A stretch of 64,000 nucleotides of DNA from CAVUWL01 sp963700105 (GCA_963700105.1 CAVOWL010000004.1:1302001-1366000), one strand, 5' to 3'; counted from the first letter of the stretch, positions 35,509 through 44,709 are shown. The notes: generated by a model from the letters alone, not told the origin. Program-made: numbers and translations.

Positions 35509-35561
35509 GCCCTCTCCTCGCTGGATTCTCGGTGGGCGTTCAGGATAGCCCCGAATCCAGT

Positions 35562-37100
35562 TCACCGGGGCCCGACACCATCGATCAGCACCCCGTTGGT
35601 GGGGAAATCCAGCGCCGCCTTGCGCACCGAGCGCATCCGAAGCGGCCTCAGCCCGGGGCCGTTGAGCACGTAGCGGCTCAGCTGCAGGCGCCCCACCGCC
35701 TCGCTGGGAAGCGCCTTGAACCCTGGTCCCAGCAGGCGCCCGAGAGCCGGGCCACTCGCCGCGTTGGATACGAAATCGACTTCATGCACCAGCCACTCAA
35801 AGCCAGCGCCCGTGGAGACCTCGAAGGAGCCGTTTGAGAGGTAGTAGCGAAGTGGCGCCACCCCCAGGATCCAGGTGACCACCGCCCGCGGCGCCTGCGG
35901 GCGGCCGAGCTGAGCGGCGACGGCCCGCCAGTCGGGGCGCTGTAGGGCGGGCGTCAGATCCACCCAGACGCAGAAGCCAAGCGAGTAGACGATCAGGGCG
36001 GTGGCTATAACGGCTCCCAACCGGCCCGCCCGGCGGGCGCTGGTGGCAATCGCAACTGCGATCAGGATTGGAATCAGGGCAGGCAAAAGGTTGCGGGCAA
36101 GGATGTAGTCACGGCCGGGTGAGACAAGGGCCAGCGCGACCGGCAATAAGACGGTGGCGGCGGCGATCAAGAGGACCACTCCGCCGGCGCGGCGCTCGCC
36201 GCGATCACCGCGGAACCTGAGCAAAAGCAGGCCCGAGATAACTGCCAACAGCGGCAGCGCGGCCAGCAGGGGGTGTTCGGGCTGACCGATGATCTCAGCG
36301 GTCTCCCCCACCATGAACGTCTGCGCGGCTTCCCAAAGGCGGTGCGGGAGCGGATAATTGCCGATCCACTGGGCATGACCGATTGACATCTGCTGAAGCG
36401 CCAGCGGCGCCAGCAAGAGGCCGCTGAGGGCGATGATGCCGATCCCCGGCAGCGAGGCGCGACCGCGCCGACGGAGCAGCCAGGCAGCCTCAGCGGCAAC
36501 CCCGAAGAGGGCGAAGTAGTGGGTGGCGAGGGCGAGTGCGGAGAAGGCACCCCAGGCGAGGACGTCGCCGCGACGGGTGCCCCCCAGGGCGCGCACAAAA
36601 AAGAGCAGTGAAAGCGCGCAAAGCAAGGCGAACAGGGCATAGGCGCGCGCCTCCTGGGAGTACCAAAGGAGCATCGGATTGACGGCGACGAGCGCCGCCG
36701 CGATCAGCCCAGCACGGCGTCCTCGCAACCGCTCGGCGATCAGGTAGGCGACCGGGACGCTCGCCACACCCGCCAGCGCCGAAATCGAGCGCAGGCCGAT
36801 TTCGGCGGTCCCCGTCAGCTGGGTCCACCCCCAGGCGAGCGCGTAGTAAAGCGGCGGCGCGGACTCGCTGGAGCCGACTGCTTCCATCGCGTGCCAGAAA
36901 CTGCCACCGAGAATGCGGCCGGCGGTGATCACCTCGTCGTGGTGATAGCTCTGCTGGCCGAGCGTCGCAAAGCGCAGCAGCGCGGCCAGTGCGGCCAGCG
37001 CGCCGAGCGCCCAAAAGACGCGGGAGCGAGACCGCAGCGCCCCGCATGCGGCCCGCGCCACCGCCCAGGGGCGGCCCCTGCCAAGCGCCACCGCCTCCAT
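35562..37100 (-). CDS. GT39/ArnT-like membrane glycosyltransferase
   Basis: The 512-residue protein has about eleven membrane segments and the PMT-like first-loop motif SYHHDEVITAGRIL (about 51-64), in which the acidic D-E pair is catalytic in GT-C enzymes that use polyprenyl-phosphate sugars. Other landmarks are SAPPLYYALAWGW and YSQEARAYALFALL, common in the GT39 superfamily. The acceptor is unknown: lipid, cell wall polymer or protein. It starts three bases after the lon stop and is thus co-transcribed with lon. Confidence 0.85.
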   Translation of the reverse strand: MEAVALGRGRPWAVARAACGALRSRSRVFWALGALAALAALLRFATLGQQSYHHDEVITAGRILGGSFWHAMEAVGSSESAPPLYYALAWGWTQLTGTAEIGLRSISALAGVASVPVAYLIAERLRGRRAGLIAAALVAVNPMLLWYSQEARAYALFALLCALSLLFFVRALGGTRRGDVLAWGAFSALALATHYFALFGVAAEAAWLLRRRGRASLPGIGIIALSGLLLAPLALQQMSIGHAQWIGNYPLPHRLWEAAQTFMVGETAEIIGQPEHPLLAALPLLAVISGLLLLRFRGDRGERRAGGVVLLIAAATVLLPVALALVSPGRDYILARNLLPALIPILIAVAIATSARRAGRLGAVIATALIVYSLGFCVWVDLTPALQRPDWRAVAAQLGRPQAPRAVVTWILGVAPLRYYLSNGSFEVSTGAGFEWLVHEVDFVSNAASGPALGRLLGPGFKALPSEAVGRLQLSRYVLNGPGLRPLRMRSVRKAALDFPTNGVLIDGVGPR

Positions 37101-37103
37101 TGA

Positions 37104-39488
37104 TTAGGCCAGCGCTGCCTCGATCGCCTTGGAAACCTCGTCGACGTAGATGAACTCCAACTCGCTTCGCTCGCCGGCTGGAATCTCCTCGACGTCACCC
37201 TCGTTTCGCTCCGGAACAAGCACCCGCTTGATTCCGGCCCGCTGGGCGGCAAGGGACTTCTCCTTGAGGCCACCGATCGGCAGCACCCCCCCGGTCAGCG
37301 TGATCTCGCCCGTCATCGCCACATCGTTTTGGACCGGATGGCCGCTGATCAAAGAGGCCAGCGCGACCGTCATCGCCACCCCGGCGGAGGGACCGTCCTT
37401 GGGCACGGCCCCGGCCGGGACGTGGATGTGAAGGTCCTGCTTGGCAAACCAATCGGGCTCAAGCTGGGGAGCGATCTGGCGCTGGTGCCCACGCACATAG
37501 GAGAGGGCAGCCTGGGCTGACTCCTTCATCACCTCGCCGAGCTGGCCGGTGATCGTCAGCGTTCCCGAGCCGGGCATCGCGGTCGCCTCGATGAAGAGGA
37601 CGTCGCCGCCGGTTGGGGTCCAGGCCAGACCGGTGGCAACGCCGGGGGCCTTGGTGCGGCGGCGCTGCTCGGCAAAGAAGCGACGGCGGCCGAGCAGCTC
37701 GCGGGCGCGCTTGGCGGAAATCCTCGCCTTGCTCTTCAGTTTGGACTCGGCAACCTCCCGCGCGACTTTGCGACAGATCGCGCCGATCTGGCGCTCCAGG
37801 TTGCGCACCCCGGCCTCCCGGGTGTACTCCTCGACGATCGCGGCCAGGGCCGCCTGGGAGAACTCGATCTGGGAGGGCCTGAGACCGTTGGCGGCGATCT
37901 GGCGGGGGACCAGGTAGCGGTGGGCGATGTGCTTCTTCTCCTCCAGGGTGTAGCCCGCCAGCTCGATTGTCTCCATCCGATCCAAAAGCGGCCCGGGGAC
38001 CGTGTCGAGGATGTTCGCGGTGGCGATGAACATCACGTCGGAGAGGTCGAACTCGAGGTCTAGGTAGTGGTCGCGGAAGCTGTCGTTTTGAGCGGGATCG
38101 AGCACCTCCAACATCGCCGAGGCCGGATCACCCCGAAAGTCTGCGCCCATCTTGTCGATCTCATCGATCATGAAAACTGGGTTGCGCGACTCGGCGTCGC
38201 GCAGGGCGCGGACTATCGTTCCCGGCATCGCCCCGATGTAGGTGCGTCGGTGGCCGCGGATCTCCGCCTCATCGCGAACGCCGCCGACCGAGATCCGCTC
38301 GAACTCGCGTCCCAGCGCCCTGGCAATCGAGCGCCCGAGGCTGGTCTTGCCGACCCCGGGCGGTCCGACGAAGCAAAGGATCGGGCCCGGTGAATCTGGG
38401 TTCAACTTGCGCACGGCGAGGTACTCAAGAATCCGGTCCTTGACCTTCTCAAGGTCATAGTGGTCGGCGTCGAGGACCTGACGGGCATGAGCGATGTCGA
38501 GGTTGTCCTCGGACTGCTTTGACCAGGGCAGCTCAACCAGCCACTCCAGGTAGGTGCGGATCACCCCGTGCTCGGCGGCCGCGGGGGGAAGTTTCTCCAA
38601 GCGTGAGAGCTCTCGCTCGGCGGCCTTTTGGGCCTGCTCGGGAAGCTTCGCGGCAGTGATCCGCTCGCGCAGCTCCCTGACCTCAGCCTGCTGCTCGTCT
38701 CCCTCGCCGAGCTCATCCTGGATCGCTTTTAGCTGCTGGCGCAGGAAGAACTCACGCTGGCCCTTATCGATCTCAGACTGAACCTGAGATTGGATCTGGC
38801 TGCCGAGCTGGACGACCTCGAGCTCGCGCGCGAGGATCTGGGAGAGGTGGCGCAGTCGCTTTGCGACGTCGACTTCTTCCAGGAGCTTTTGCTTCTCCTC
38901 GATCGGAATTCGCAAGGCGCCGGCGATCAGATGCCCAAGCGCCGCCGGATCCTCGATATTGGCGACCGCCATCTGCAGCTCCTCCGGCAGGTAGGGGATC
39001 TGCTCGATGATCTCTGAGAAGGTGCGCTGGACGTTTCGGGTGAGCGCCTGAAGCTCGGCGCTGGGGCGGATCACGTCGGCCATCTCGGCGATCCGCGCGA
39101 CCAGGTAGGGCTCCTCGGCGACGTAGGGACCGAGTCGAATCCGCTGCGCGCCCTGCACGAGGATGCGCAGCGTTCCGTCGGGGACTTTGAGCATGCGGGC
39201 GACGACGCCGACGACGCCGACTCCGTAGAGGTCGGCGGGGCCGGGCTCATCGTTGCCGGGGTCACGGGAGGCGACCATCGCCAGCATTCGATTGGCACCC
39301 AGCACGTCGTCGACCAGCTTGATCGAGCGGGCCTGGCCAACCGCCAGGGGGGTGAGGGTCTCGGGGAAGGTGACCGTCTCGCGCAGGGGCAGAACCGGCA
39401 GCGCCTCGGGCAGCGGCTCATTTGCGCGGATCGCCTCCTCGGCCTCAAGCGGAGACTCGACCACTTCGAGGACCGGGCTGCCCTCCAT
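37104..39488 (-). CDS. lon: ATP-dependent protease Lon
   Basis: Lon degrades misfolded and regulatory proteins in the cytoplasm. The 794-residue protein has the N-terminal substrate-binding domain (LPVLPLRETVTFPETL, about 29-44), the AAA+ module with GPPGVGKTSLGRSIA (about 371-385) and VMFIATANILDTVP, and the Ser-Lys protease domain with GPSAGVAM (catalytic Ser near 700) and GGLKEKSLAAQRAGIK. The start ATG overlaps the hsp20 stop by one base, so lon is translationally coupled to the small chaperone. Length and motifs are normal. Confidence 0.97.
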   Translation of the reverse strand: MEGSPVLEVVESPLEAEEAIRANEPLPEALPVLPLRETVTFPETLTPLAVGQARSIKLVDDVLGANRMLAMVASRDPGNDEPGPADLYGVGVVGVVARMLKVPDGTLRILVQGAQRIRLGPYVAEEPYLVARIAEMADVIRPSAELQALTRNVQRTFSEIIEQIPYLPEELQMAVANIEDPAALGHLIAGALRIPIEEKQKLLEEVDVAKRLRHLSQILARELEVVQLGSQIQSQVQSEIDKGQREFFLRQQLKAIQDELGEGDEQQAEVRELRERITAAKLPEQAQKAAERELSRLEKLPPAAAEHGVIRTYLEWLVELPWSKQSEDNLDIAHARQVLDADHYDLEKVKDRILEYLAVRKLNPDSPGPILCFVGPPGVGKTSLGRSIARALGREFERISVGGVRDEAEIRGHRRTYIGAMPGTIVRALRDAESRNPVFMIDEIDKMGADFRGDPASAMLEVLDPAQNDSFRDHYLDLEFDLSDVMFIATANILDTVPGPLLDRMETIELAGYTLEEKKHIAHRYLVPRQIAANGLRPSQIEFSQAALAAIVEEYTREAGVRNLERQIGAICRKVAREVAESKLKSKARISAKRARELLGRRRFFAEQRRRTKAPGVATGLAWTPTGGDVLFIEATAMPGSGTLTITGQLGEVMKESAQAALSYVRGHQRQIAPQLEPDWFAKQDLHIHVPAGAVPKDGPSAGVAMTVALASLISGHPVQNDVAMTGEITLTGGVLPIGGLKEKSLAAQRAGIKRVLVPERNEGDVEEIPAGERSELEFIYVDEVSKAIEAALA

Positions 39489-39943
39489 CAATCGCGCCCG
39501 ATCGGAACCTGGCGGGTGGTCTCGGCTGGGTCGCGCAGCGGCAGCTCGATGCGCAGCACTCCGTCCTCATAGGTCGCCTTGGCGCGATCAGCGTCGACCT
39601 CAACCTGCAGCTCGACGATCCGTCGGAAGGGACCGGACGGGATCTCGACCTGCTGATAGACGCGACCCTCGGTCGCTTGGACCGGGCGTCCACCCTGAAT
39701 CGCCAGCCTGCGGCCGCTGACCTCGATGCTGACATCGGCGAGCTCGACCCCGGCCAGATCGACCTTGATCACCGCCCGCTGCGGCTCGCCGCAGTAATAG
39801 ACGTCGACGTTGGGCGAAAACCCGGTTCTGCGACGGCTCACGTATCCGGGCCGACCCCAGGAATCGCCCAGCATCTGGTCCATCTCCCGCCGCATGCGGG
39901 CAAAGTTGGAGAAAAGCTCATGCTCGGTCATCGCACAAAACAT
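39488..39943 (-). CDS. Hsp20 small heat shock protein
   Basis: This holdase keeps unfolded proteins soluble. The 151-residue product has an N-terminal helix with MRREMDQMLG, the alpha-crystallin domain (about 48-140, starting NVDVYYCGEPQRAVIKVDLAGVE) and the conserved G-V-L motif DGVLRIELPL. The start is either ATG 39943 or ATG 39931, with no clear ribosome-binding site for either. It is sandwiched between a Cys4 miniprotein and lon, making a protein-quality-control cluster. Confidence 0.93.
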   Translation of the reverse strand: MFCAMTEHELFSNFARMRREMDQMLGDSWGRPGYVSRRRTGFSPNVDVYYCGEPQRAVIKVDLAGVELADVSIEVSGRRLAIQGGRPVQATEGRVYQQVEIPSGPFRRIVELQVEVDADRAKATYEDGVLRIELPLRDPAETTRQVPIGRD

Positions 39944-39954
39944 AGCCCCGTCGG

Positions 39955-40143
39955 CTACGCCGCGCGCGACTGGGAGGCCCAGCGTGGGGCGCGCATCAAG
40001 AGCACCGGCTGGCGCGGCGGGACCAGTCCCTCCGGGCGGTCGGCCCTGAAGGTGGCGCAGGGCTCGCTCAGGTCAAGGGCGCAGAGGAGGTTTCGGTGGA
40101 AATAGCACTGCTCACAGCTCGGGGTCTTCGCTTTGCGGGCCAT
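39955..40143 (-). CDS. Small Cys4 (zinc-binding) protein
   Basis: The 62-residue product begins MARKAKTPSCEQCYFHRNLLC and continues ALDLSEPCATFRADRPEGLVPPRQP. The cysteines at 10, 13, 21 and 29 (C-x2-C-x7-C-x7-C) with the Y-F-H-R-x-L-L-C context look like a small metal site and argue that this short frame is real. It stops 11 bases before hsp20 on the same strand. The function is unknown; a redox or heat sensor for the hsp20-lon genes is conceivable but unproven. Confidence 0.65.
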   Translation of the reverse strand: MARKAKTPSCEQCYFHRNLLCALDLSEPCATFRADRPEGLVPPRQPVLLMRAPRWASQSRAA

Positions 40144-40278
40144 CGCGGCGCATCGTGGCAGCGCGGGGCGCCCGCCGCCGGCTTGGTTTCCGCAAATCGC
40201 AACCTCTTTGACACAGTCCCTTCACATCTTCCCCGCGTCTTGCGAAGGCCGCGATCGCCGCCGCTACCATTGGCCAAG

Positions 40279-40911
40279 ATGACGGCGCAAAAACGCAGCG
40301 AGAACCTGGCGGCCTCCCCGCAGCTGTTTGAGAGCGACTTCCTCAATTTCTTCTCCCGCGTCCACCCGGCGGTTCCGGCGATCGTCTTCGTGCCGGTCAT
40401 CGTCTTGGTCGAGGTGCTCGGCGCAAATCACGGCTACGGCGCCCTGCAGCTGGCGCTGCTGAGCCTCGCCGGGATCGGGATCTGGACCCTGACCGAGTAC
40501 TGGCTGCACCGGCTCGTCTTTCACTGGGAGCCAGACAACGCCTTCGGACGGCGCCTGCACTTCATCATCCACGGCATCCACCACGATCACCCCAACGACA
40601 AGCTGCGTCTGGTGATGCCCCCCGCGGTCGCGATTCCCCTGGCGGCGCTCTTCTTCTTTGCCTTTTACGCGATCTTCGGGGCTCCCGCGGCATACCCGCT
40701 CTTTGGCGGCTTCATCGGCGGCTACCTGATCTATGACTACACCCACTACTACGTTCACCACTTCGTTCCCAAATCCGACCTCGGCAAACAGCTGCGCGAG
40801 CAGCACATGCGCCATCACTTCCAAGACCATCGCTACGGCTTTGGCGTTTCCTCGCCACTGTGGGACGCCGTCTTTAAGACGCTGCCGCGCAAGCGGCGCG
40901 GCGCGGGCTAG
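40279..40911 (+). CDS. Fatty acid hydroxylase/sterol desaturase family protein
   Basis: The 210-residue membrane protein has the histidine boxes of the FA2H/Scs7-type hydroxylase family: YWLHRLVFHWEP, LHFIIHGIHHDHP, YTHYYVHHF and REQHMRHHFQDHRYGFGVSSP. These bind a non-haem diiron centre that hydroxylates acyl chains or sterols at the membrane. ATG 40279 (MTAQKRSEN) was chosen because the earlier frame overlaps the Cys4 gene and is not conserved. It converges on the PucR gene with overlapping stops. Together with the desaturase at 42157 it suggests local modification of membrane lipids. Confidence 0.92.
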   Translation: MTAQKRSENLAASPQLFESDFLNFFSRVHPAVPAIVFVPVIVLVEVLGANHGYGALQLALLSLAGIGIWTLTEYWLHRLVFHWEPDNAFGRRLHFIIHGIHHDHPNDKLRLVMPPAVAIPLAALFFFAFYAIFGAPAAYPLFGGFIGGYLIYDYTHYYVHHFVPKSDLGKQLREQHMRHHFQDHRYGFGVSSPLWDAVFKTLPRKRRGAG

Positions 40912-42080
40912 GAGGGCGCCCGCAGGGCAGCCTCGAGCTCAAAGCGAGCGTCGGGGTCATCGAGCTGTGGACCCAACAGTTCGCGCAGGCGGGCAACCCT
41001 GTAACGAGCACTCTGGGGGTGGATGTGCAGCGCTGCGGCAATCGCCACCGAATTACCTCGGTGGCGGACAAAGGCAAGCGCCGTCTCTTCCATCCGCTGC
41101 TTTGCCTTTGGCGTCAGGCCAGCCAGTGCCCCGAGGCGCTGGCTGGCGATCCTTTTGAGCAGGGAGCTGCTCTCAAACAGGATCAGCTCGCCGAGGTGTT
41201 GATCGACTCGGATCAGACCGCCGGCGGCGAGAGCGCCCGCCTCGGCGGCCGCCAGCGCCGAGCGGGCCAGAGACCAGGAGCCAACCAACTCGCTCAGCGG
41301 GCCGGGGGGTCCGAGCGCAGCCGTTGCCTCAGAGAACGCGAGCTGAAGGCTTCGGGCGCGACCGGGGCCGCTCGGATCGGCGATCAGCACGGCCCCGACT
41401 CCCCCCAGGGCGCTCGCCAGTGAATCGGCGGGGAGTCGCCGGGTCGCGCCGCGAAGCTCAGACTCCCGACAGGCGAGCGCGGCGGCCGTGAGGGGCAACG
41501 CCCAGCCCGCCCGAGAGGCCGCCGCACGCAGCGTGGCCGCTTCGGGCGCGGGCTCTCCCAACAGCATTTCCACCAGCTCACGGCGACGTCGCCGGCGCAG
41601 GTCCTCAACCTCTGCCTGGGCTTCGGCAAAGCCCTCAACCGAGTCAGCGGAGAGCTCGTCGATGTAGGCGAAGATCGCCTCCGCCAAAAGGCTCAGCACC
41701 TCCGCGTCAAGCTGGGCCCGGCGGGCGGCTGCGGCGATCCGCCGCCAGGCCACGCGGGCGCCAACCCGGTAGGCGGCCTGCAGGGAATCCAGGGTGCGCC
41801 CCTGGCGCAGCTCGCCGCGGCCGAGGCCGACGTAGACCTCGCGTCCGGGCTCTCGCCCCGCCTCGGGATCGCGAATCAGGGCGAGGAATTGGCGCAACGC
41901 CTCGGCTACACCGGTCTGGATCCCCCGCCCGAATTTCCCCTCCAGCGGCCGCGCGTACTCGGGCACCTCGCGGGCAATTGTGGCAAGGATTTCCTCGCTG
42001 ACATCGCTCAGCTCGGGTTCGATCAGCTCGGCGACCTCGGGGCGCAGACCGCGCCACGGCTGGGCGTCGATACTTGTCAT
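40908..42080 (-). CDS. PucR-type helix-turn-helix regulator
   Basis: The 390-residue protein has an N-terminal RsbRD-like or PucR N-domain (about 15-145, helical with LQAAYRVGARVAWRRIA) and the C-terminal wHTH TALAFVRHRGNSVAIAAALHIH then PQSARYRVARLRELLG (about 345-380). It lies between a fatty acid hydroxylase and a fatty-acid desaturase, and diverges from the latter, so it is a good candidate regulator of lipid modification. The divergent 76-base gap is more A/T-rich than its surroundings and must hold both promoters. Confidence 0.88.
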   Translation of the reverse strand: MTSIDAQPWRGLRPEVAELIEPELSDVSEEILATIAREVPEYARPLEGKFGRGIQTGVAEALRQFLALIRDPEAGREPGREVYVGLGRGELRQGRTLDSLQAAYRVGARVAWRRIAAAARRAQLDAEVLSLLAEAIFAYIDELSADSVEGFAEAQAEVEDLRRRRRRELVEMLLGEPAPEAATLRAAASRAGWALPLTAAALACRESELRGATRRLPADSLASALGGVGAVLIADPSGPGRARSLQLAFSEATAALGPPGPLSELVGSWSLARSALAAAEAGALAAGGLIRVDQHLGELILFESSSLLKRIASQRLGALAGLTPKAKQRMEETALAFVRHRGNSVAIAAALHIHPQSARYRVARLRELLGPQLDDPDARFELEAALRAPS

Positions 42081-42156
42081 TTAGATGATGGAAATTGGCC
42101 CAAGAAAGTTGCCTCGAGCTTAAATCATTTGGCTAAACCTCGCGTATTTTTCAATC

Positions 42157-43047
42157 GTGGGCGAAATGACCAGGCTAGAGAAGGTCGCCAACTTGGGCGC
42201 CGTCGTGATCCCCTTCCTGGCGACGCTCACGGCGATCGTCTTACTTTGGAACAGGCTCGTCAGCGCCTCCGACCTGGCGATCGCAGCGCTCATGTACCTA
42301 CTGAGCGCGATCGGGGTCACGGTCGGGTTTCACCGGCTTCTCACGCACCGCTCCTTTCAAACCCATAAACAGCTCGAGTACGCCTTCGCCGTACTCGGTT
42401 CGATGGCCGTGCAGGGACCGGTGATTTCCTGGGTCGCCGACCATCGCAAGCATCATGCCCACGCCGACGAAGAGGGCGACCCCCACAGCCCCCACCTCGG
42501 CCACGGCGACGGAATTGCCGGCGTCGCGATGGGGCTCTGGCACGCCCACTGCGGCTGGCTGACCTCGACCCAGGGAAGGGCCGAGTGGAGTCGCCACGCA
42601 CCCGACCTCTACGAGGACCGCGGTATGCGCCTGATCGCTCGCCGCTTCACGGCCCTCGCGATCTTGAGCCTCGCCATCCCGGCGCTTGCCGGATACCTGC
42701 TGAGCGGCACTTTGGCCGGTGCGGCCACCGGCCTACTGTGGGGTGGGCTGGTACGAATATTTTTCGTTCACCACATCACCTGGAGCGTCAACTCTGTCTG
42801 CCATTTCTTCGGCAGCCGCCGCTTTGAGACTGCGGATCGCTCGACAAACGTCTTCTGGCTCTCCCTGCCTTCACTCGGTGAGTCCTGGCACCACAACCAC
42901 CATGCCTTTCCACGCTCCGCGGTACACGGACTAAAACGGTGGGAGCTCGATCCATCGGCTCTGATCATCTCCACAATGGAGAGGTTTGGATTGGCCTGGA
43001 ATGTGATTCGGATCTCGCCAGAGCGCCAAGCCGAACGAACTGCATGA
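42157..43047 (+). CDS. Acyl-lipid or acyl-CoA delta-9-type fatty acid desaturase
   Basis: The 296-residue membrane enzyme has the three His boxes of desaturases: HRLLTH (about 59-64), HRKHHAH (about 96-102) and HHNHHAF (about 249-255), plus four membrane helices. It would introduce a cis double bond into fatty acyl chains. Electrons would come from ferredoxin or a flavodoxin-like donor, not seen nearby. GTG 42157 was chosen; ATG 42166 is also possible. The divergent PucR gene suggests regulation. The sequence is slightly more A/T-rich at its ends than neighbouring genes. Confidence 0.93.
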   Translation: MGEMTRLEKVANLGAVVIPFLATLTAIVLLWNRLVSASDLAIAALMYLLSAIGVTVGFHRLLTHRSFQTHKQLEYAFAVLGSMAVQGPVISWVADHRKHHAHADEEGDPHSPHLGHGDGIAGVAMGLWHAHCGWLTSTQGRAEWSRHAPDLYEDRGMRLIARRFTALAILSLAIPALAGYLLSGTLAGAATGLLWGGLVRIFFVHHITWSVNSVCHFFGSRRFETADRSTNVFWLSLPSLGESWHHNHHAFPRSAVHGLKRWELDPSALIISTMERFGLAWNVIRISPERQAERTA

Positions 43048-43256
43048 CCCGGGCCCGCGAACTTTCACCTCTGGGTTCACTCCTTATCCGACACACCTAG
43101 TTTCCATCTTCGCAAGGTGCCGGGGGGGTGAGTTGCACCAAATCGCCCAGACCGAACGCTTCGATCGGCGGAACTGGTTAAATTGCCGCTCACCGTCAGT
43201 GTGACTCTGCAACACTACGACGCCGATTCAGCAAAGTACTTATTGAAAGGAAACAG
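43048..43256. other. Intergenic region upstream of the AT-hook gene
   Basis: This 209-base gap lacks an open gene. It holds a relatively A/T-rich stretch near 43170-43180 (GGTTAAAT) and a strong ribosome-binding site GAAAGGA just before ATG 43257. A TCAC-N7-GTGA dyad lies near 43190-43204. It probably contains the promoter of the DNA-binding protein gene. Confidence 0.5.
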
Positions 43257-43658
43257 ATGCCCTCTACGTCCAACGTACTCGATGAGGCCCGCTCGCTTGT
43301 CCAGAAGCGCCTCGCCGAGCTCGACAGTGAGCGCAAACGCTTGGAGCGCGCGCTCGCCGACCTTGGCGGCGGTAAATCGGTCACCCGCCGTCGCGGCCCA
43401 GGCCGCCCACGCGGTACCAAAAAAACCACCACCACCGCATCTGCGCCGGCTCGCAAAACGCGGCGTCGCCGTCGCCGTCGTGGCGGTACCCGCGCAGATC
43501 AGGCGGTCAGCCTGGTCGAGAGCAAACCCGGGATCAACGCATCAGAGATCGCCAAAACGATGAAAATCAAGCCCAACTACCTCTACCGGGTCCTCGGTGA
43601 CCTCGAGAAAGAGGGACGGGTGAAAAAGCAGGGCCGCGAGTACCACCCCGCCGGCTGA
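43257..43658 (+). CDS. AT-hook plus winged-helix DNA-binding protein
   Basis: The 133-residue protein has an N-terminal coiled-coil (about 8-38), an AT-hook RRGPGRPRGTKK (GRPRG at 49-53), a Lys/Arg-rich linker with an Arg run (69-75) and a C-terminal winged-helix (about 78-130, with GINASEIAKTMKIKPNYLYR then VLGDLEKEGRVKKQG). It is probably a nucleoid-associated or regulatory protein that binds the minor groove of AT-rich DNA. AGGA lies about nine bases before the ATG, and a strong terminator follows. It stands alone as a single-gene unit. Confidence 0.85.
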   Translation: MPSTSNVLDEARSLVQKRLAELDSERKRLERALADLGGGKSVTRRRGPGRPRGTKKTTTTASAPARKTRRRRRRRGGTRADQAVSLVESKPGINASEIAKTMKIKPNYLYRVLGDLEKEGRVKKQGREYHPAG

Positions 43659-43683
43659 GTCAGAGCATCTCGCCCCGCTTTTC

Positions 43684-43720
43684 AAGAGGCCGGTCCCGCT
43701 CGGGACCGGCCTCTTTCTTT
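43684..43720 (+). terminator. Intrinsic terminator after the AT-hook gene
   Basis: AAGAGGCCGGTCCC and GGGACCGGCCTCTT form a perfect 14-bp stem with loop GCTC, followed by TTTCTTT on the plus strand. It lies between the AT-hook gene and mdh, which converge, so it may serve both, though the minus side has fewer T's. Confidence 0.93.
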
Positions 43721-43722
43721 CG

Positions 43723-44709
43723 CTAAAGAAGGTTGAGTTGTGAAACCGCGTCGCGCTCCTCACGCAACTCCGCGGCGCTGGCATCAATCCGAGTCCGTGA
43801 GAACTCCGGCAGCTCGAGCCCCTCTACGATCTTCCACTCCCCGCCCCTGCAGGTGCACGGGTAACCGCTGATGATTCCCTCCGCCACACCGTAGGACCCG
43901 TCAGCCGCAACCGACATCGACACCCAATCATCGGCAGGGGTACCGAGGACCCAATCGTGGATGTGATCGATCGCCGCGTTTGCAGCGGAGGCCGCGCTGG
44001 ATGCTCCGCGTGCTGAGATAACCTCGGCGCCGCGTTTGGCGACCCGCGGAATGAACTCCTCGGCAATCCAGGCCTCATCATCGACCGCATCCCAGGCGCT
44101 CTCGCCGTTTATCCGAGCGTTGACCAGATCCGGGTACTGGGTGGTCGAGTGATTTCCCCACACGGTCATCTTGCTCACCGCCGTCAGTGGCAGGCCGAGC
44201 TTGTTGGCGAGCTGGGAAATCGCCCGGTTGTGATCGAGGCGAGTCATCGCGGTAAAGCGCTCGCGGGGAACGTCGGGGGCGTTTGACATAGCGATCAAAC
44301 AGTTGGTGTTTGCCGGATTACCAACCACCAGCACCTTGACGTCATCGGCGGCGACGGCATTTATCGCCTCTCCCTGGGGCTTGAAGATTCCACCGTTCGC
44401 CTCAAGTAAATCGGAGCGCTCCATTCCCGGACCCCGCGGCCGCGCACCGACCAAAAGCGCCAGGTTGGCGCCCTCAAAAGCCTGCTTGGGATCATCGGAG
44501 ATCTCGATCGCGCTCAGCAGTGGGAAGGCGCAGTCGTCGAGCTCCATCGCGGTTCCCTCGGCCGCCTTGATCGCATCCGGTATCTCCAACAGGCGCAGCT
44601 CGACCGCGGTTTGCGGACCAAGCATCTGGCCGCTTGCGATCCGAAACAAAAGCGCGTAGCCGATCTGGCCGGCGGCGCCGGTAACGGTGACCTTGACGGG
44701 TGTGCTCAC
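43723..44709 (-). CDS. mdh: Malate dehydrogenase
   Basis: This oxidises malate to oxaloacetate with NAD. The 328-residue protein starts VTVTGAAGQIGYALLFRIASGQMLG with the Rossmann loop and carries GARPRGPGMERSDLL (mobile loop with substrate Arg), VVGNPANTNCLIA, TRLDHNRA with active-site Asp and Arg, and WGNHSTTQYPD with the catalytic His. It resembles the cytosolic-eukaryote-like bacterial group. GTG 44709 has AGGAG nine bases upstream, so the track start at 44772 was not used. It follows icd by 34 bases on the same strand: two TCA-cycle enzymes in one operon. Confidence 0.96.
   Translation of the reverse strand: MSTPVKVTVTGAAGQIGYALLFRIASGQMLGPQTAVELRLLEIPDAIKAAEGTAMELDDCAFPLLSAIEISDDPKQAFEGANLALLVGARPRGPGMERSDLLEANGGIFKPQGEAINAVAADDVKVLVVGNPANTNCLIAMSNAPDVPRERFTAMTRLDHNRAISQLANKLGLPLTAVSKMTVWGNHSTTQYPDLVNARINGESAWDAVDDEAWIAEEFIPRVAKRGAEVISARGASSAASAANAAIDHIHDWVLGTPADDWVSMSVAADGSYGVAEGIISGYPCTCRGGEWKIVEGLELPEFSRTRIDASAAELREERDAVSQLNLL

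Noticed and set aside
40208..40213. TTGACA upstream of the fatty acid hydroxylase
   Set aside because: No TATAAT-like hexamer lies at the right distance downstream, so it is not a supported promoter.
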